From an uncultured Bacteroides sp. (GTDB lineage: Bacteria; Bacteroidota; Bacteroidia; Bacteroidales; Bacteroidaceae): DNA of 64,000 bases. How positions within the stretch are numbered: position 1 is the stretch's first letter; each line of letters begins with the position of its first letter. This document shows positions 38,152-47,177 of the stretch, in pieces. The stretch lies in assembly GCA_900552645.1 (NCBI GenBank), contig USAN01000004.1:148254-212253 (forward strand), written 5' to 3'. Position numbers and translations under genes: made by a program. The notes beneath the pieces were generated by a model that did no database searches, was not told where the DNA came from, and saw only the letters and a list, made by a program, of their open reading frames with translations.

Positions 38152-39585
38152 CTACTGTTTTGGCAAAACATCTATTACAACACGACCATATCTGGTAAGT
38201 TGAGGATTTCCTTTATCCGTAACAGCTACTATAATGTGTATTGTACCTAATCGGCTGCTATTGGGAATAGTAAGCCATGCTTGAGACTTATCTGCATCTT
38301 CTATCTTAAGAGGAGCACCAGTACGTGCAGTTGATATATTGAATGTTCCAGCTTCGGGATAATAGAACCATTTATAAGAGAGCTCATCACCATCGGGATC
38401 GGTACTAGCAGAAGCATCCAATTCAACACGATCACCAACTTTAGCAGTTATTGACCTAATAGACTTCAAAGCAACCATCGGAGGATGATTAGCATTTGCA
38501 TAATCATTTACAGTCCAATCCATGCGAGCAGAGAAGTCATTCTGAAAAGCCTCTCTCCATCTCCATATTGTGGCTTTGTTACTAGTATGCCAACTACCAT
38601 CATTTCCAAAAACCTCATCTTGTGCATCGGTCCATATAGGACGAGTCTCCGCTTCGAGAAACCATCTTTCTGTACGAGGCTGATATAATTCATAACGACC
38701 ACCCCAACTTCCCCAGTTTGGATTTTCTGGAGTACCCAATCCATTATCTATTAAATAAAGAAAAGAAGGAGTATCACCTTCCATAAGAAACTTCATCAAT
38801 GGATATTGTGCTCCCAACGGACCTTTAGAACGAATATGCTCATCCATCCATGGATTATCGACTATACTATAATTGGCTCCGGAAAAACGCCCATGAAACT
38901 TGTCTCCGCTTATTCCGCTCCATGTGCCATAGTGATAACCTCCCAGACTATGGAATCCGGGACTTACTATATAGAAAATATTTTTAAATGTCTTCCTTAT
39001 CCATACACCACTGTCATCTTGGTCGGAAATAGTATAGACTCTTAATTTTGCAGCTAATTTTTCGGTATCTGACGCCGATCTAGTTGCTTTTATCTTCCAC
39101 AATGACTGAGCAAGACAATTAGGTCCTCCCCACACCAACACCCATATAGGACGCTCATCCTTCTTTTCAAGAGACTTTATTATAAGCTCGGAGCCTTCAG
39201 AATCCATATCCTTTCCTACAGCATGCATGCCATAATCAGGAATACCTTCTTTTATTATAGATTGCAGATATTCGGCAGATGGATATCCAGACTCATGTTT
39301 TAGAAGATTTGGCTGTATCTTTCCATAAGCATCGACTATTTCTCTTAATCTCCATGCTGCAGTCTTATTTTTTTGATGTACCGAGGTAGTTGCAATTATA
39401 CCTTCAATATCCCATTGATTGGAATAAGTAAGGAAACGTACCAACGACATAGCATCGTCGGGTTCATTCTCTATATCGGTAAGCACAATTATCCTTGGTT
39501 TCTGACTAAATCCTGCATATACAGACAGAAAAGGGATTATTAACAATAAAAATAGATTAATGAATCTTTTGATGCAATGTTTCAT
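38152..39585 (-). CDS. Exported nucleoside-hydrolase-like protein (DUF1593/Sde182 type), copy 4
   Basis: The 477-residue protein has a signal peptide (residues 1-24). The N-terminal nucleoside-hydrolase-like domain (about 28-320) begins with [18 protein letters not shown], whose acidic residues align with the Ca2+-binding Asp cluster of nucleoside hydrolases. It also contains [13 protein letters not shown] and GWWGRYE-like tail sequence. An Ig-like C-terminal domain (about 375-477) has [18 protein letters not shown]. The family has been described as cellulose-associated, but its catalytic activity is not established. It is the last of four paralogues in one operon. Confidence 0.85.
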   Translation of the reverse strand: MKHCIKRFINLFLLLIIPFLSVYAGFSQKPRIIVLTDIENEPDDAMSLVRFLTYSNQWDIEGIIATTSVHQKNKTAAWRLREIVDAYGKIQPNLLKHESGYPSAEYLQSIIKEGIPDYGMHAVGKDMDSEGSELIIKSLEKKDERPIWVLVWGGPNCLAQSLWKIKATRSASDTEKLAAKLRVYTISDQDDSGVWIRKTFKNIFYIVSPGFHSLGGYHYGTWSGISGDKFHGRFSGANYSIVDNPWMDEHIRSKGPLGAQYPLMKFLMEGDTPSFLYLIDNGLGTPENPNWGSWGGRYELYQPRTERWFLEAETRPIWTDAQDEVFGNDGSWHTSNKATIWRWREAFQNDFSARMDWTVNDYANANHPPMVALKSIRSITAKVGDRVELDASASTDPDGDELSYKWFYYPEAGTFNISTARTGAPLKIEDADKSQAWLTIPNSSRLGTIHIIVAVTDKGNPQLTRYGRVVIDVLPKQ

Positions 39586-39594
39586 ATTATGTTT

Positions 39595-40947
39595 TTATTT
39601 AGTTACATTTATAACGATACGACGATAAGAGGTTAGTTGTGGATTACCATCGTCTTTTACCTCCAGAATTACATGTAGTCTTTTACCCTCTGCGTCACTG
39701 GGAATATTAACTATACATTCAGAAGAATCACTATTGTTTATTATTACATCTCCTTTATAGTGAGAAGGCTCCTTATAGAAATAATAGTTCCATGAAAGTT
39801 TATTACCATCGGGATCGTTACTTGACGAGGCATTAAGTTTTATTCGGCTTCCAGGCTTTGCATCTTTGAATATTATTTTTCTTGAATGCTTATTCTCGTT
39901 AGCCATGCATATATTTGGATGATGATTAGCTTTACTATATTCCTTCGTTACACTCCACTGAACACGTGCAGCAAAATCATTAAGTATTTGCTCTTTCCAA
40001 CGAGTAATAGATGCACCTCCTTCAGGTGTGTTGCTGAACATATAATATGGATCATATTGTGTTTCATCAAGCTGATTCTTTTGCACCCAATCCATTCCTC
40101 GCTGACCGGCAATACGCGTAGTCTCAAATCGGCCACCCCAACCACCTGCATCTAACTGTTCGGGCATGTTAAGACCGTTATCAACAAGATACATAAAAGC
40201 AGGCGAATCACCTTCGGGTGCCCATACTCTGGAAGGATAAACTTTCCCTAAAGGAGAAAAAGCCTGTACATTCTTACTTATCCATTCATCGGATGGTCCC
40301 CATCCATATACATCGCGATTTCTTATATATATTATATCAGGAAAAGTATGAGCTATCCATGCACCGGCATCGCACTGTCCAAGTATATCGTATATACGAA
40401 TCTTGCTTATAAATAGAGCTAATTCTTTTGATGTACGTGTATGACTAACTTTCCAAAGAGCCTGTGCGATGGTATTCATACCTCCCCATGCTGTTAGCCA
40501 AACGGGACGCGAGTCTTTCTTATCAACAGCCTTTATTATAAGTTCCGAGCCAGGAGTATCACAACCTTCTCCTACTCCTTTCATTCCAACCTCTGTTTGA
40601 CCGGTAGTAGCTATAGAATGAAGATAGCTGGCCGATGGATAATTTTTATCATGAATTCTTAAAGTAGGGAGAGCTTCTTTATAAGAATCTATAATTTTGC
40701 GCAGTGGTTTTATTCCTATAGTAGATTTTACAAATGCCATCTGACAAATAAGGCCTTCAATATCTACATCATTAGCCATAAACAGTAAATGTACCATAGA
40801 TTCTTCATCATCGGGATCGGTTCCACCTAAATCGGTAGTAACTATAACTCTTCTATGCTCATTGTTTGAGCTATTTGAATAATAAGAGTTTGCATTTATA
40901 TATAAAGATATATAAAAACATAAGAATGCAATAAGTAGTTTTTTCAT
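39595..40947 (-). CDS. Exported nucleoside-hydrolase-like protein (DUF1593/Sde182 type), copy 3
   Basis: The 450-residue protein has a signal peptide (about residues 1-19). The metal-site motif VTTDLGGTDPDDEESMVHL has the full Asp set. LTAWGGMNTIAQALW and DAGGWGGRFETT match copy 4. The C-terminal Ig-like domain contains LNASSSNDPDGNKLSWNYYF. It lies 9 bases upstream of copy 4. The predicted location is periplasm or cell surface. A hydrolytic role on a glycosidic or N-ribosyl bond is inferred from the fold only. Confidence 0.85.
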   Translation of the reverse strand: MKKLLIAFLCFYISLYINANSYYSNSSNNEHRRVIVTTDLGGTDPDDEESMVHLLFMANDVDIEGLICQMAFVKSTIGIKPLRKIIDSYKEALPTLRIHDKNYPSASYLHSIATTGQTEVGMKGVGEGCDTPGSELIIKAVDKKDSRPVWLTAWGGMNTIAQALWKVSHTRTSKELALFISKIRIYDILGQCDAGAWIAHTFPDIIYIRNRDVYGWGPSDEWISKNVQAFSPLGKVYPSRVWAPEGDSPAFMYLVDNGLNMPEQLDAGGWGGRFETTRIAGQRGMDWVQKNQLDETQYDPYYMFSNTPEGGASITRWKEQILNDFAARVQWSVTKEYSKANHHPNICMANENKHSRKIIFKDAKPGSRIKLNASSSNDPDGNKLSWNYYFYKEPSHYKGDVIINNSDSSECIVNIPSDAEGKRLHVILEVKDDGNPQLTSYRRIVINVTK

Positions 40948-41011
40948 ATAGATGTAATTAAATTGTATATCGGTTAATAAATCGTTTATATAATAATAAT
41001 TATATTATTTC

Positions 41012-42430
41012 TTATTTCACTGTAACTAATATTCGTTTATATCTAGTCAAAGATGGAGTTCCATTATCCGCAACTTCGCAAATAATATGTATTTTATCTC
41101 CAAGCTTTGCATCATCTGGAACTATAAAGAAACAACTTTCCGTATTATCATTTATAATTTCTATATCTTTTTTATATGTACTACATTCTTTGTAAATCCA
41201 CCATTTAAATGAAAGACTATCACAATCGGGATCGATAGACTTTTGTGCATTTAAGATACATTTATTACCTTTAGATATATTTCTCTCAAGACGACCTGCT
41301 ACTGAAACAATTGGAGGATGATTAGCATCTTTAAATGACCTCACACACCAATCTGCACGAGCAGCAAAATCATTCTGTAGGGCTGGAGACCATCTCCATA
41401 TTGGTTTAAAATATTCTAAACGCATCTTTTCTGTTACTTGACTTTCAGGACGAAGACTACATCTACCCCATCCGTTTTCACCCCACCATCTTCCTATAGG
41501 GTAAATATAACTAGTATCGGGAACTATATCAAGCCATGTATTTTGTCTAACTTTAACATATCGTCCACCCCAGCCACCCCAGTCTGGATTTTCTATATTA
41601 TTTAACCCTGTATTAATAGTATGAATAAAAGCAGGTGAATCTCCTTCAGATCTAAAGTCACCGTTATCATGAGCTTTATATGAAGAACAAAGTTCTCCAT
41701 GATTCTCAAGGATATTCTTCTTCATCCATTTACCTTCATAATATGCATGCATATTTTCTGGTTGTGCCATACGCCAACGATATGCAATGGCTTCAAACTG
41801 ATCAGATATTATAGTCATAATATTATATTTACCCCAATGTGGAAGAATATAAGATTGATAAGTATTATCTTGCTCCCAAATAAAGAAAAAACGAAGTTTT
41901 TGCGCTACATCTTCCATTCTATTTGGATAGTCTTCTTCTATCGTCTTTAACGCACGTGCCAATGTATTATTTCCACCCCATGACTGAATCCAAATAGGTC
42001 TATCATCTGATTTATCAAGAAGAACATTAACAATATGGTTAGCTCCATCAGTCTTAAGTTCCATTTCACCTTCAGTTTCAACGTTTCCTAGAAATATTCT
42101 TTTACGTAAATATTCCGGAGAAGGGTACTGCTTACTGTGAAGCAATAGATTCGGATATACCTTTTCATATCCTGCTAATACATTGTTCATCCAATTATCT
42201 CCAGCCCATTTATGCCCATGCCAATGATATTGAGAACTAGTAGTAATAATTCCTTCAATATCCCATTCATTTGAATATAAAAGAAAACGAACTAAAGAAC
42301 ACTCATCATCTATTTCACCATCAGTAGTTACAATAACACGTATTTTATTTGAACTAATATTCTTAGAAAAAAGTGGTAAATTAATACTCAAAGAAAAAGA
42401 TAACAGTAAAAATAATATTGTTTTATTCAT
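41012..42430 (-). CDS. Exported nucleoside-hydrolase-like protein (DUF1593/Sde182 type), copy 2
   Basis: The 472-residue protein has a signal peptide (residues 1-22). Its motif VTTDGEIDDECSLVRF is a shortened version of the Asp cluster. IQSWGGNNTLARAL and DWGGWGGRYVKVR are conserved. A longer insertion (about 285-330, with WLDIVPDTSY and GRWWGENGWGR) distinguishes it from the other copies, so it may have a different substrate. The C-terminal Ig-like domain has LNAQKSIDPDCDSLSFKWW. Confidence 0.85.
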   Translation of the reverse strand: MNKTILFLLLSFSLSINLPLFSKNISSNKIRVIVTTDGEIDDECSLVRFLLYSNEWDIEGIITTSSQYHWHGHKWAGDNWMNNVLAGYEKVYPNLLLHSKQYPSPEYLRKRIFLGNVETEGEMELKTDGANHIVNVLLDKSDDRPIWIQSWGGNNTLARALKTIEEDYPNRMEDVAQKLRFFFIWEQDNTYQSYILPHWGKYNIMTIISDQFEAIAYRWRMAQPENMHAYYEGKWMKKNILENHGELCSSYKAHDNGDFRSEGDSPAFIHTINTGLNNIENPDWGGWGGRYVKVRQNTWLDIVPDTSYIYPIGRWWGENGWGRCSLRPESQVTEKMRLEYFKPIWRWSPALQNDFAARADWCVRSFKDANHPPIVSVAGRLERNISKGNKCILNAQKSIDPDCDSLSFKWWIYKECSTYKKDIEIINDNTESCFFIVPDDAKLGDKIHIICEVADNGTPSLTRYKRILVTVK

Positions 42431-42476
42431 TTTTTATGGATAAAGAATTAGTTAATTAATTTATAAACCATTAGTC

Positions 42477-42524
42477 TATATTTTAATTCTACGACTTATT
42501 ATAATTTTCATTAATTAAAATATA
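42477..42524 (-). other. AT-only inverted repeat between operon genes
   Basis: A perfect 12-bp pair TATATTTTAATT / AATTAAAATATA with a 24-base spacer lies in the 122-base gap after copy 1. It may be an mRNA processing or attenuation point, or chance in AT-rich DNA. Confidence 0.35.
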
Positions 42525-42552
42525 GTATATAAAGCAAGTACATAAATGAGTC

Positions 42553-43833
42553 TTATTTCAGCCAATTCCATCTTTCTCCCCAATTGGCCATAGCATCATT
42601 GCGCCATTTATAAACAGTTTTTGCACCTTGCATATGCTTTATAAAAAGTTCTGGGTCGTAACGATCGGTATACCAACAATTACCTAAATTATAATCACTT
42701 TCTCTTTTTATACCAGGCCACTTGTTAATCAAAGTTATCGATCCTTCATGTTCGGGAAATCCTTCTATTGATGAAGTTATAGTATATGGTAAAGTACCAA
42801 TATAATAAGATGAATGTCTTACTGCATAATTACCATTTCCTAAATAATATCCACTCCACTTCTGCTTTGCAATAGTTAAGGTAAAGCAGATTGAATCGGC
42901 AGCAATATCATTTTTAACGGGACCTTTAACGTAGAACTCCAATACAGAATAAGCAGGAACGGAATCTTGAGGTGTTGCAGGACGATCAAATATAATTCTT
43001 GAAGTATGAGATGTTTTTTCGAAAGAACCACCCCATGATTCTTTTAAAGGATTATCTGGATCTCCATCCATCATATAAAGCAATGAAGGAGTATCGCCAA
43101 GTTTTGGATTGCCATTGTAATAACTTAGAAAATCGGTTCCAAGATTTCCGGCACCTTTTATAAAATTCTCATAATATCCACAATTATACTTATCATTATT
43201 ACTGGAATCATATATAAACCCTCTATAAGAAACATTATTTTCTATAATCCACAAATCCGGAAAATGTTCTGCAATATAAGCGTAACAATTTACGCTCCAT
43301 TTTTTATTAGGACCTCCAATCCAGTAAATGCGAATTTTATTTTTTATATCTGGAGCATCATGAAGTGCTTGTGCTACATCTTCCAAGCCACCCCATACAA
43401 GTATCCATAAAGGTTGACGACTCTTTTTTCGGGCACATTTTACTATCCACTCAGAACCTTCTGTAGATTTAGTAAAACCACAAAAAGGCGCCGATCCTTT
43501 ACGACCTTGCTTTGTTATAGAACGCAGATAATCAGGCTTCATCAGTCCGGATATATGTTTACTGAGACGTGAATAATCTTTCTCGTATACATCAATCATT
43601 CTTAGAATCTCTTTTTTACTGCCCTCGCCAAAGGAAGGAGAAGAAATAATACCTTCTGTATTAAATTTTTCGGAGTACATAAGAAAATGAGCCAAGGATT
43701 GATTATCGTCAGGATCTGTTCCTCCAATATCAGAACTGATAATTATGCGTGGCTTGACCGGAATTTTACTCTGAGCGATTACAAACATTGAGAATAAAAG
43801 TAGAGAAACAGCAAACAATATCCTTATTTTCAT
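42553..43833 (-). CDS. Exported nucleoside-hydrolase-like protein (DUF1593 type), copy 1, divergent C-terminus
   Basis: The 426-residue protein has a signal peptide (residues 1-20). SSDIGGTDPDDNQSLAHF carries the full acidic cluster, and LVWGGLEDVAQALH matches the family. Residues from about 295 on (FYVKGPVKNDIAADS...) differ from the Ig-like C-termini of the other three, so the accessory domain is different. It follows the binding-protein gene by 12 bases and begins the block of four hydrolase-like genes. Confidence 0.82.
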   Translation of the reverse strand: MKIRILFAVSLLLFSMFVIAQSKIPVKPRIIISSDIGGTDPDDNQSLAHFLMYSEKFNTEGIISSPSFGEGSKKEILRMIDVYEKDYSRLSKHISGLMKPDYLRSITKQGRKGSAPFCGFTKSTEGSEWIVKCARKKSRQPLWILVWGGLEDVAQALHDAPDIKNKIRIYWIGGPNKKWSVNCYAYIAEHFPDLWIIENNVSYRGFIYDSSNNDKYNCGYYENFIKGAGNLGTDFLSYYNGNPKLGDTPSLLYMMDGDPDNPLKESWGGSFEKTSHTSRIIFDRPATPQDSVPAYSVLEFYVKGPVKNDIAADSICFTLTIAKQKWSGYYLGNGNYAVRHSSYYIGTLPYTITSSIEGFPEHEGSITLINKWPGIKRESDYNLGNCWYTDRYDPELFIKHMQGAKTVYKWRNDAMANWGERWNWLK

Positions 43834-43845
43834 ATTTTATAATTA

Positions 43846-44688
43846 TTACGTTATAATTTTAAAAGGAGTAGAATAATTACCTTTATTATGTTTTACACCT
43901 TTAAGTACATCTAATAAAAATTCTATACCATGCACAGCCATAGATGAACTGTAAATATCGACAGTACCTATCAAACGACCATTTTTTAAATATCTATTAA
44001 TACTAACATCATTATCGAATCCGACTAATGGCAGGTATTTTTCATTATCATCCATTGCTTTAAGTACACCTAATGCCATGGCATCATTGCTACAGAATAC
44101 TCCTTTCAAAGAAGGATGTTTTTTTAATATATCATTAAAGATTCGTTCTGCATTAAAGGTCTCCCAATTTGCCGTTTCGGATGCTACCACATGAAGATTA
44201 GATTCTGCAATAGCTTTCATAAATCCCTCTTTACGCATTAACGCATTATCGGCACCCTTTAACCCTTCTATTACTGCTACCTCATCAGCAACATTAAGTT
44301 TTGCGCATAATAGCTTACCCACCTCATAAGCAGCTTCGAAATTGTCGGGACCTACAAATGCTACATCAACATTATTCTCTTTAAGAAGTTCTTCATCTAA
44401 CTTTATATCAATGTTTATAACAGGAATTCCAGATTTTACGGCTCTGACTACAGAATCGACCAAAGCCTTCGAATCTATTGGAACTAATACAATACCATCT
44501 ACTTTTTCTTCTATCAAAGAATTTACCAATTCAATTTGCTCATCTATCTCGATTTGAGAATCAGTTCCACAGCAAAGAAGCTCTATTTCGGGATGCTCTT
44601 TAGAATACTGTAATGCCCCATTCTTCATAGAAATGAAAAAATCAGCTTGTAATGATTTCATTACAAGCCCAATTTTATAACTATTCAT
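43846..44688 (-). CDS. Sugar-binding-protein-like fold without signal peptide
   Basis: The 280-residue protein matches periplasmic sugar-binding proteins of the RbsB type (peripl_BP_4/LacI ligand domain): YKIGLVMKSLQADFF, VDGIVLVPIDSKAL, VIEGLKGADNALMRKEGF, GVFCSNDAMALGVLKAM, LVGFDNDV. The chain starts directly with the first beta strand. Only 7 bases separate it from the upstream stop, so no leader or DNA-binding domain can be added. No ABC ATPase or permease is nearby. It is a cytoplasmic sugar-sensing or buffering candidate. Confidence 0.8.
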   Translation of the reverse strand: MNSYKIGLVMKSLQADFFISMKNGALQYSKEHPEIELLCCGTDSQIEIDEQIELVNSLIEEKVDGIVLVPIDSKALVDSVVRAVKSGIPVINIDIKLDEELLKENNVDVAFVGPDNFEAAYEVGKLLCAKLNVADEVAVIEGLKGADNALMRKEGFMKAIAESNLHVVASETANWETFNAERIFNDILKKHPSLKGVFCSNDAMALGVLKAMDDNEKYLPLVGFDNDVSINRYLKNGRLIGTVDIYSSSMAVHGIEFLLDVLKGVKHNKGNYSTPFKIIT

Positions 44689-44695
44689 ATTCTTA

Positions 44696-45712
44696 TCAAT
44701 TAGATAAAGTTATGCTTATTAATCCGGCAACAAACAGTGCAAACATTGCAGCAATCAGCATATCGGTACCTTTAGGAGCTCCTTTAAATTCTTTCCAAAT
44801 AAATACACCCCAAATCATTGCAACCACTGGAGCAGCGTTACTTAAAGCATATGCTATTGCAGGATTTGCAGCTCCGGCACCCATAAAGCTTATTACCATA
44901 CCACCCATCCATATAAATCCTCCAAAAACTCCGACCATATGAGTACGCAAGCTGCCTCCAAAATAATCCTTCATGGTTACTTTACTACCACTTACAGGAT
45001 GTTTCATGGCAAAACTGTTAAATATAGGAGTACTGATAATTATTCCTACAGCAAAGAAGAATACTGCCGTATATGGAGTAAGTGTACCCGTACCTCCTGA
45101 TATATATTGTGGAGCAATCGATTTTACTACGAATCCATAGAAAAACATAATGGCAATACCGGCTATAACTGCAAGTATTATGCCTGCACGTGGAGTGGAA
45201 TGTTTGGATGAAGAAAGTTTATTATAAGCCTGTCCACATATTAATATAGCCACTACTATTAATGCTACACCAAACCACAGCATTAATTGATTACCTTGAT
45301 ATGTTTCTCCGGCAATAATTATAAGAAAATAATTGAATATTATTCCACCTATCCATGCTAATCCACCTCCTATAGGAAAACCAACCGACATACCTGCTAC
45401 CGCAATAGCAGCAGTAAGAAAGATATTTCCAAAATTCCAGACTATCCCTCCAAGCACTGCATAAAAGACGCTTGTGCTATCCAAATGTGCCATATCTTGA
45501 AAGAATGTCTGACCTTCATTTCCCAACGAACCCAATGTAACAGCTCCGAGAAGAGCAGTAAGAAAAAGACCAATAGTTAAATCCCAGTAAAACAGTTCAA
45601 AGCTCCATTTTTTTGCAGCCACCATTTTTTGAGTATTTGCCCATGAGCCCCAACATATACAACATACTACGCAGCATATGATTGCTAATATATAGTTATT
45701 AACTAATATCAT
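44696..45712 (-). CDS. DMT-superfamily sugar permease (GRP/RhaT-like)
   Basis: The 338-residue protein has about 10 transmembrane helices with internal duplication. CICWGSWANTQKM, GGIVWNFGNIFLTAAIAVAGMSVGFPIGGG and YALSNAAPVVAMIWGVFIWKEFKGAP fit the drug/metabolite transporter superfamily branch that includes RhaT, glucose/ribose porters and related permeases. It probably imports the operon's sugar across the inner membrane by H+ symport. Specificity cannot be read from the sequence. It follows the isomerase by 14 bases. Confidence 0.8.
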   Translation of the reverse strand: MILVNNYILAIICCVVCCICWGSWANTQKMVAAKKWSFELFYWDLTIGLFLTALLGAVTLGSLGNEGQTFFQDMAHLDSTSVFYAVLGGIVWNFGNIFLTAAIAVAGMSVGFPIGGGLAWIGGIIFNYFLIIIAGETYQGNQLMLWFGVALIVVAILICGQAYNKLSSSKHSTPRAGIILAVIAGIAIMFFYGFVVKSIAPQYISGGTGTLTPYTAVFFFAVGIIISTPIFNSFAMKHPVSGSKVTMKDYFGGSLRTHMVGVFGGFIWMGGMVISFMGAGAANPAIAYALSNAAPVVAMIWGVFIWKEFKGAPKGTDMLIAAMFALFVAGLISITLSN

Positions 45713-45726
45713 ATATTCATCTTTTA

Positions 45727-47151
45727 TTAGTTATGAACATATAAATTCCATCCAAGATATGTTTCAATAGCCTCAGTAAGGATATCTTTCATATTCCCTC
45801 TACACATTGCCACATGATGTTCAAATCCATTTTTACATATATATTTCATAAGTGACTGCAAATTATCGACCTTTGTCACAGCAATACAACCATCCATTCC
45901 ATATGGATCATCTGTAATATGCCCTTCACCAAGATAAGACTTAATACATCCTTTTGTATCATCTGTAGATATTCGGAAGTAAGTAAAATCTCCTTGCTTA
46001 ACTTTTGCATATACAGCTCCAAATGTATTAATTTTACCAAGAGTACGACCTAAAACTCCTAAAGGACCTAACTTCAAGTCATTATTCACAAATGACTTAG
46101 GGAAATTGCCACAATGAGTACAAACGCATTTATTACGATCTTCGGCGAAATTATTGTTCCAATCCAACAAAGCAGATGGAGAGTCGGAGGCCAATGTCAA
46201 TGCATACATTGAAACAGCACCTGCTATATCAGTTTCGCAGGCAGCCGGAATAAGTTTCTCACTAAGCATACTCATGGTTACACAAGCTGCACAACCATAA
46301 TTCTGTTCTAAAGAATCCCAACACTGGATAGCTACTGCATCAACTTCATTAGATTCAACCCAATTATCTACTGCCACACTAAATTTAGCCTGAAGTTTTA
46401 ATTTCTCCTTATATTCATCAGGAACTGTTGCATAATTCCTTATTTTATTACATTTTTCAATTAAAGCAGTATCATCATCTGTTATTTTTTGAGCAGCAGA
46501 AAGAATTTCTGATAAATCGGCAGGTACCACAGTTATACCAGAACGTTGTAAAAGCTTCTCGCTGGCACGGCAGGTATTAAATCCTAAAGGACGTGTACCA
46601 ATCTGGCCAATGCGAGCATGACGCAAACCGTTTACAACACGACAAATAGCAGCAAACTTATTTATATCTTTAGAAAGTAGATCAGAAAATATAGAATATG
46701 TATGAAGAGTAGTATCGGTAAAAGGAATTCCATATTGATATAAATTATTGCATACAGATATTTTACCGCAAAATGCATCACGACGACTATCAAGATCTAC
46801 TTTATCATTTTCGTCATCGCAAGCCTGCACTAATATTGGTACATTTAAATCTGCCTCACTAATAGCATTAATTATACCTATCTCGAAACCGAAATTTGGA
46901 AGTGATACAATGATTCCGTCTATTCTATCACGGTTTTCACGGAATAATTTAGCACAAAGAAGTCCATCTTCACGTGTCTCTATACTACTACTACCTGTTA
47001 TAGTTGCGTCTTCAGGAAGGATAACATAATCATATCCTTCTTTTTCTATAGTCAGCAATAATTGTTTACGCACATCTTTTGCCAGTTCTGAATTAAAATA
47101 AGCACGTGTTCCTATTATAACTCCAAAGCATAATTTCTTCTTGTTTTTCAT
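45727..47151 (-). CDS. L-fucose/L-arabinose isomerase-like sugar isomerase
   Basis: The 474-residue protein resembles the L-fucose isomerase fold family. GTRAYFNSELA, IIVSLPNFGFEIGIINAI, RIGQIGTRPLGFNTCRASEKLL, QCWDSLEQNYGCAACVTMSMLSE and ACETDIAGAVSM (candidate metal-ligand Glu/Asp) are recognisable, and a His near HHVAMCRGN closes the metal site. It would convert an aldose to a ketose. The family covers several sugars, so the substrate must come from context. It lies between the kinase and the permease genes. Confidence 0.75.
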   Translation of the reverse strand: MKNKKKLCFGVIIGTRAYFNSELAKDVRKQLLLTIEKEGYDYVILPEDATITGSSSIETREDGLLCAKLFRENRDRIDGIIVSLPNFGFEIGIINAISEADLNVPILVQACDDENDKVDLDSRRDAFCGKISVCNNLYQYGIPFTDTTLHTYSIFSDLLSKDINKFAAICRVVNGLRHARIGQIGTRPLGFNTCRASEKLLQRSGITVVPADLSEILSAAQKITDDDTALIEKCNKIRNYATVPDEYKEKLKLQAKFSVAVDNWVESNEVDAVAIQCWDSLEQNYGCAACVTMSMLSEKLIPAACETDIAGAVSMYALTLASDSPSALLDWNNNFAEDRNKCVCTHCGNFPKSFVNNDLKLGPLGVLGRTLGKINTFGAVYAKVKQGDFTYFRISTDDTKGCIKSYLGEGHITDDPYGMDGCIAVTKVDNLQSLMKYICKNGFEHHVAMCRGNMKDILTEAIETYLGWNLYVHN

Positions 47152-47177
47152 GGTCTAAAATTTTAAGTATTATTTGT

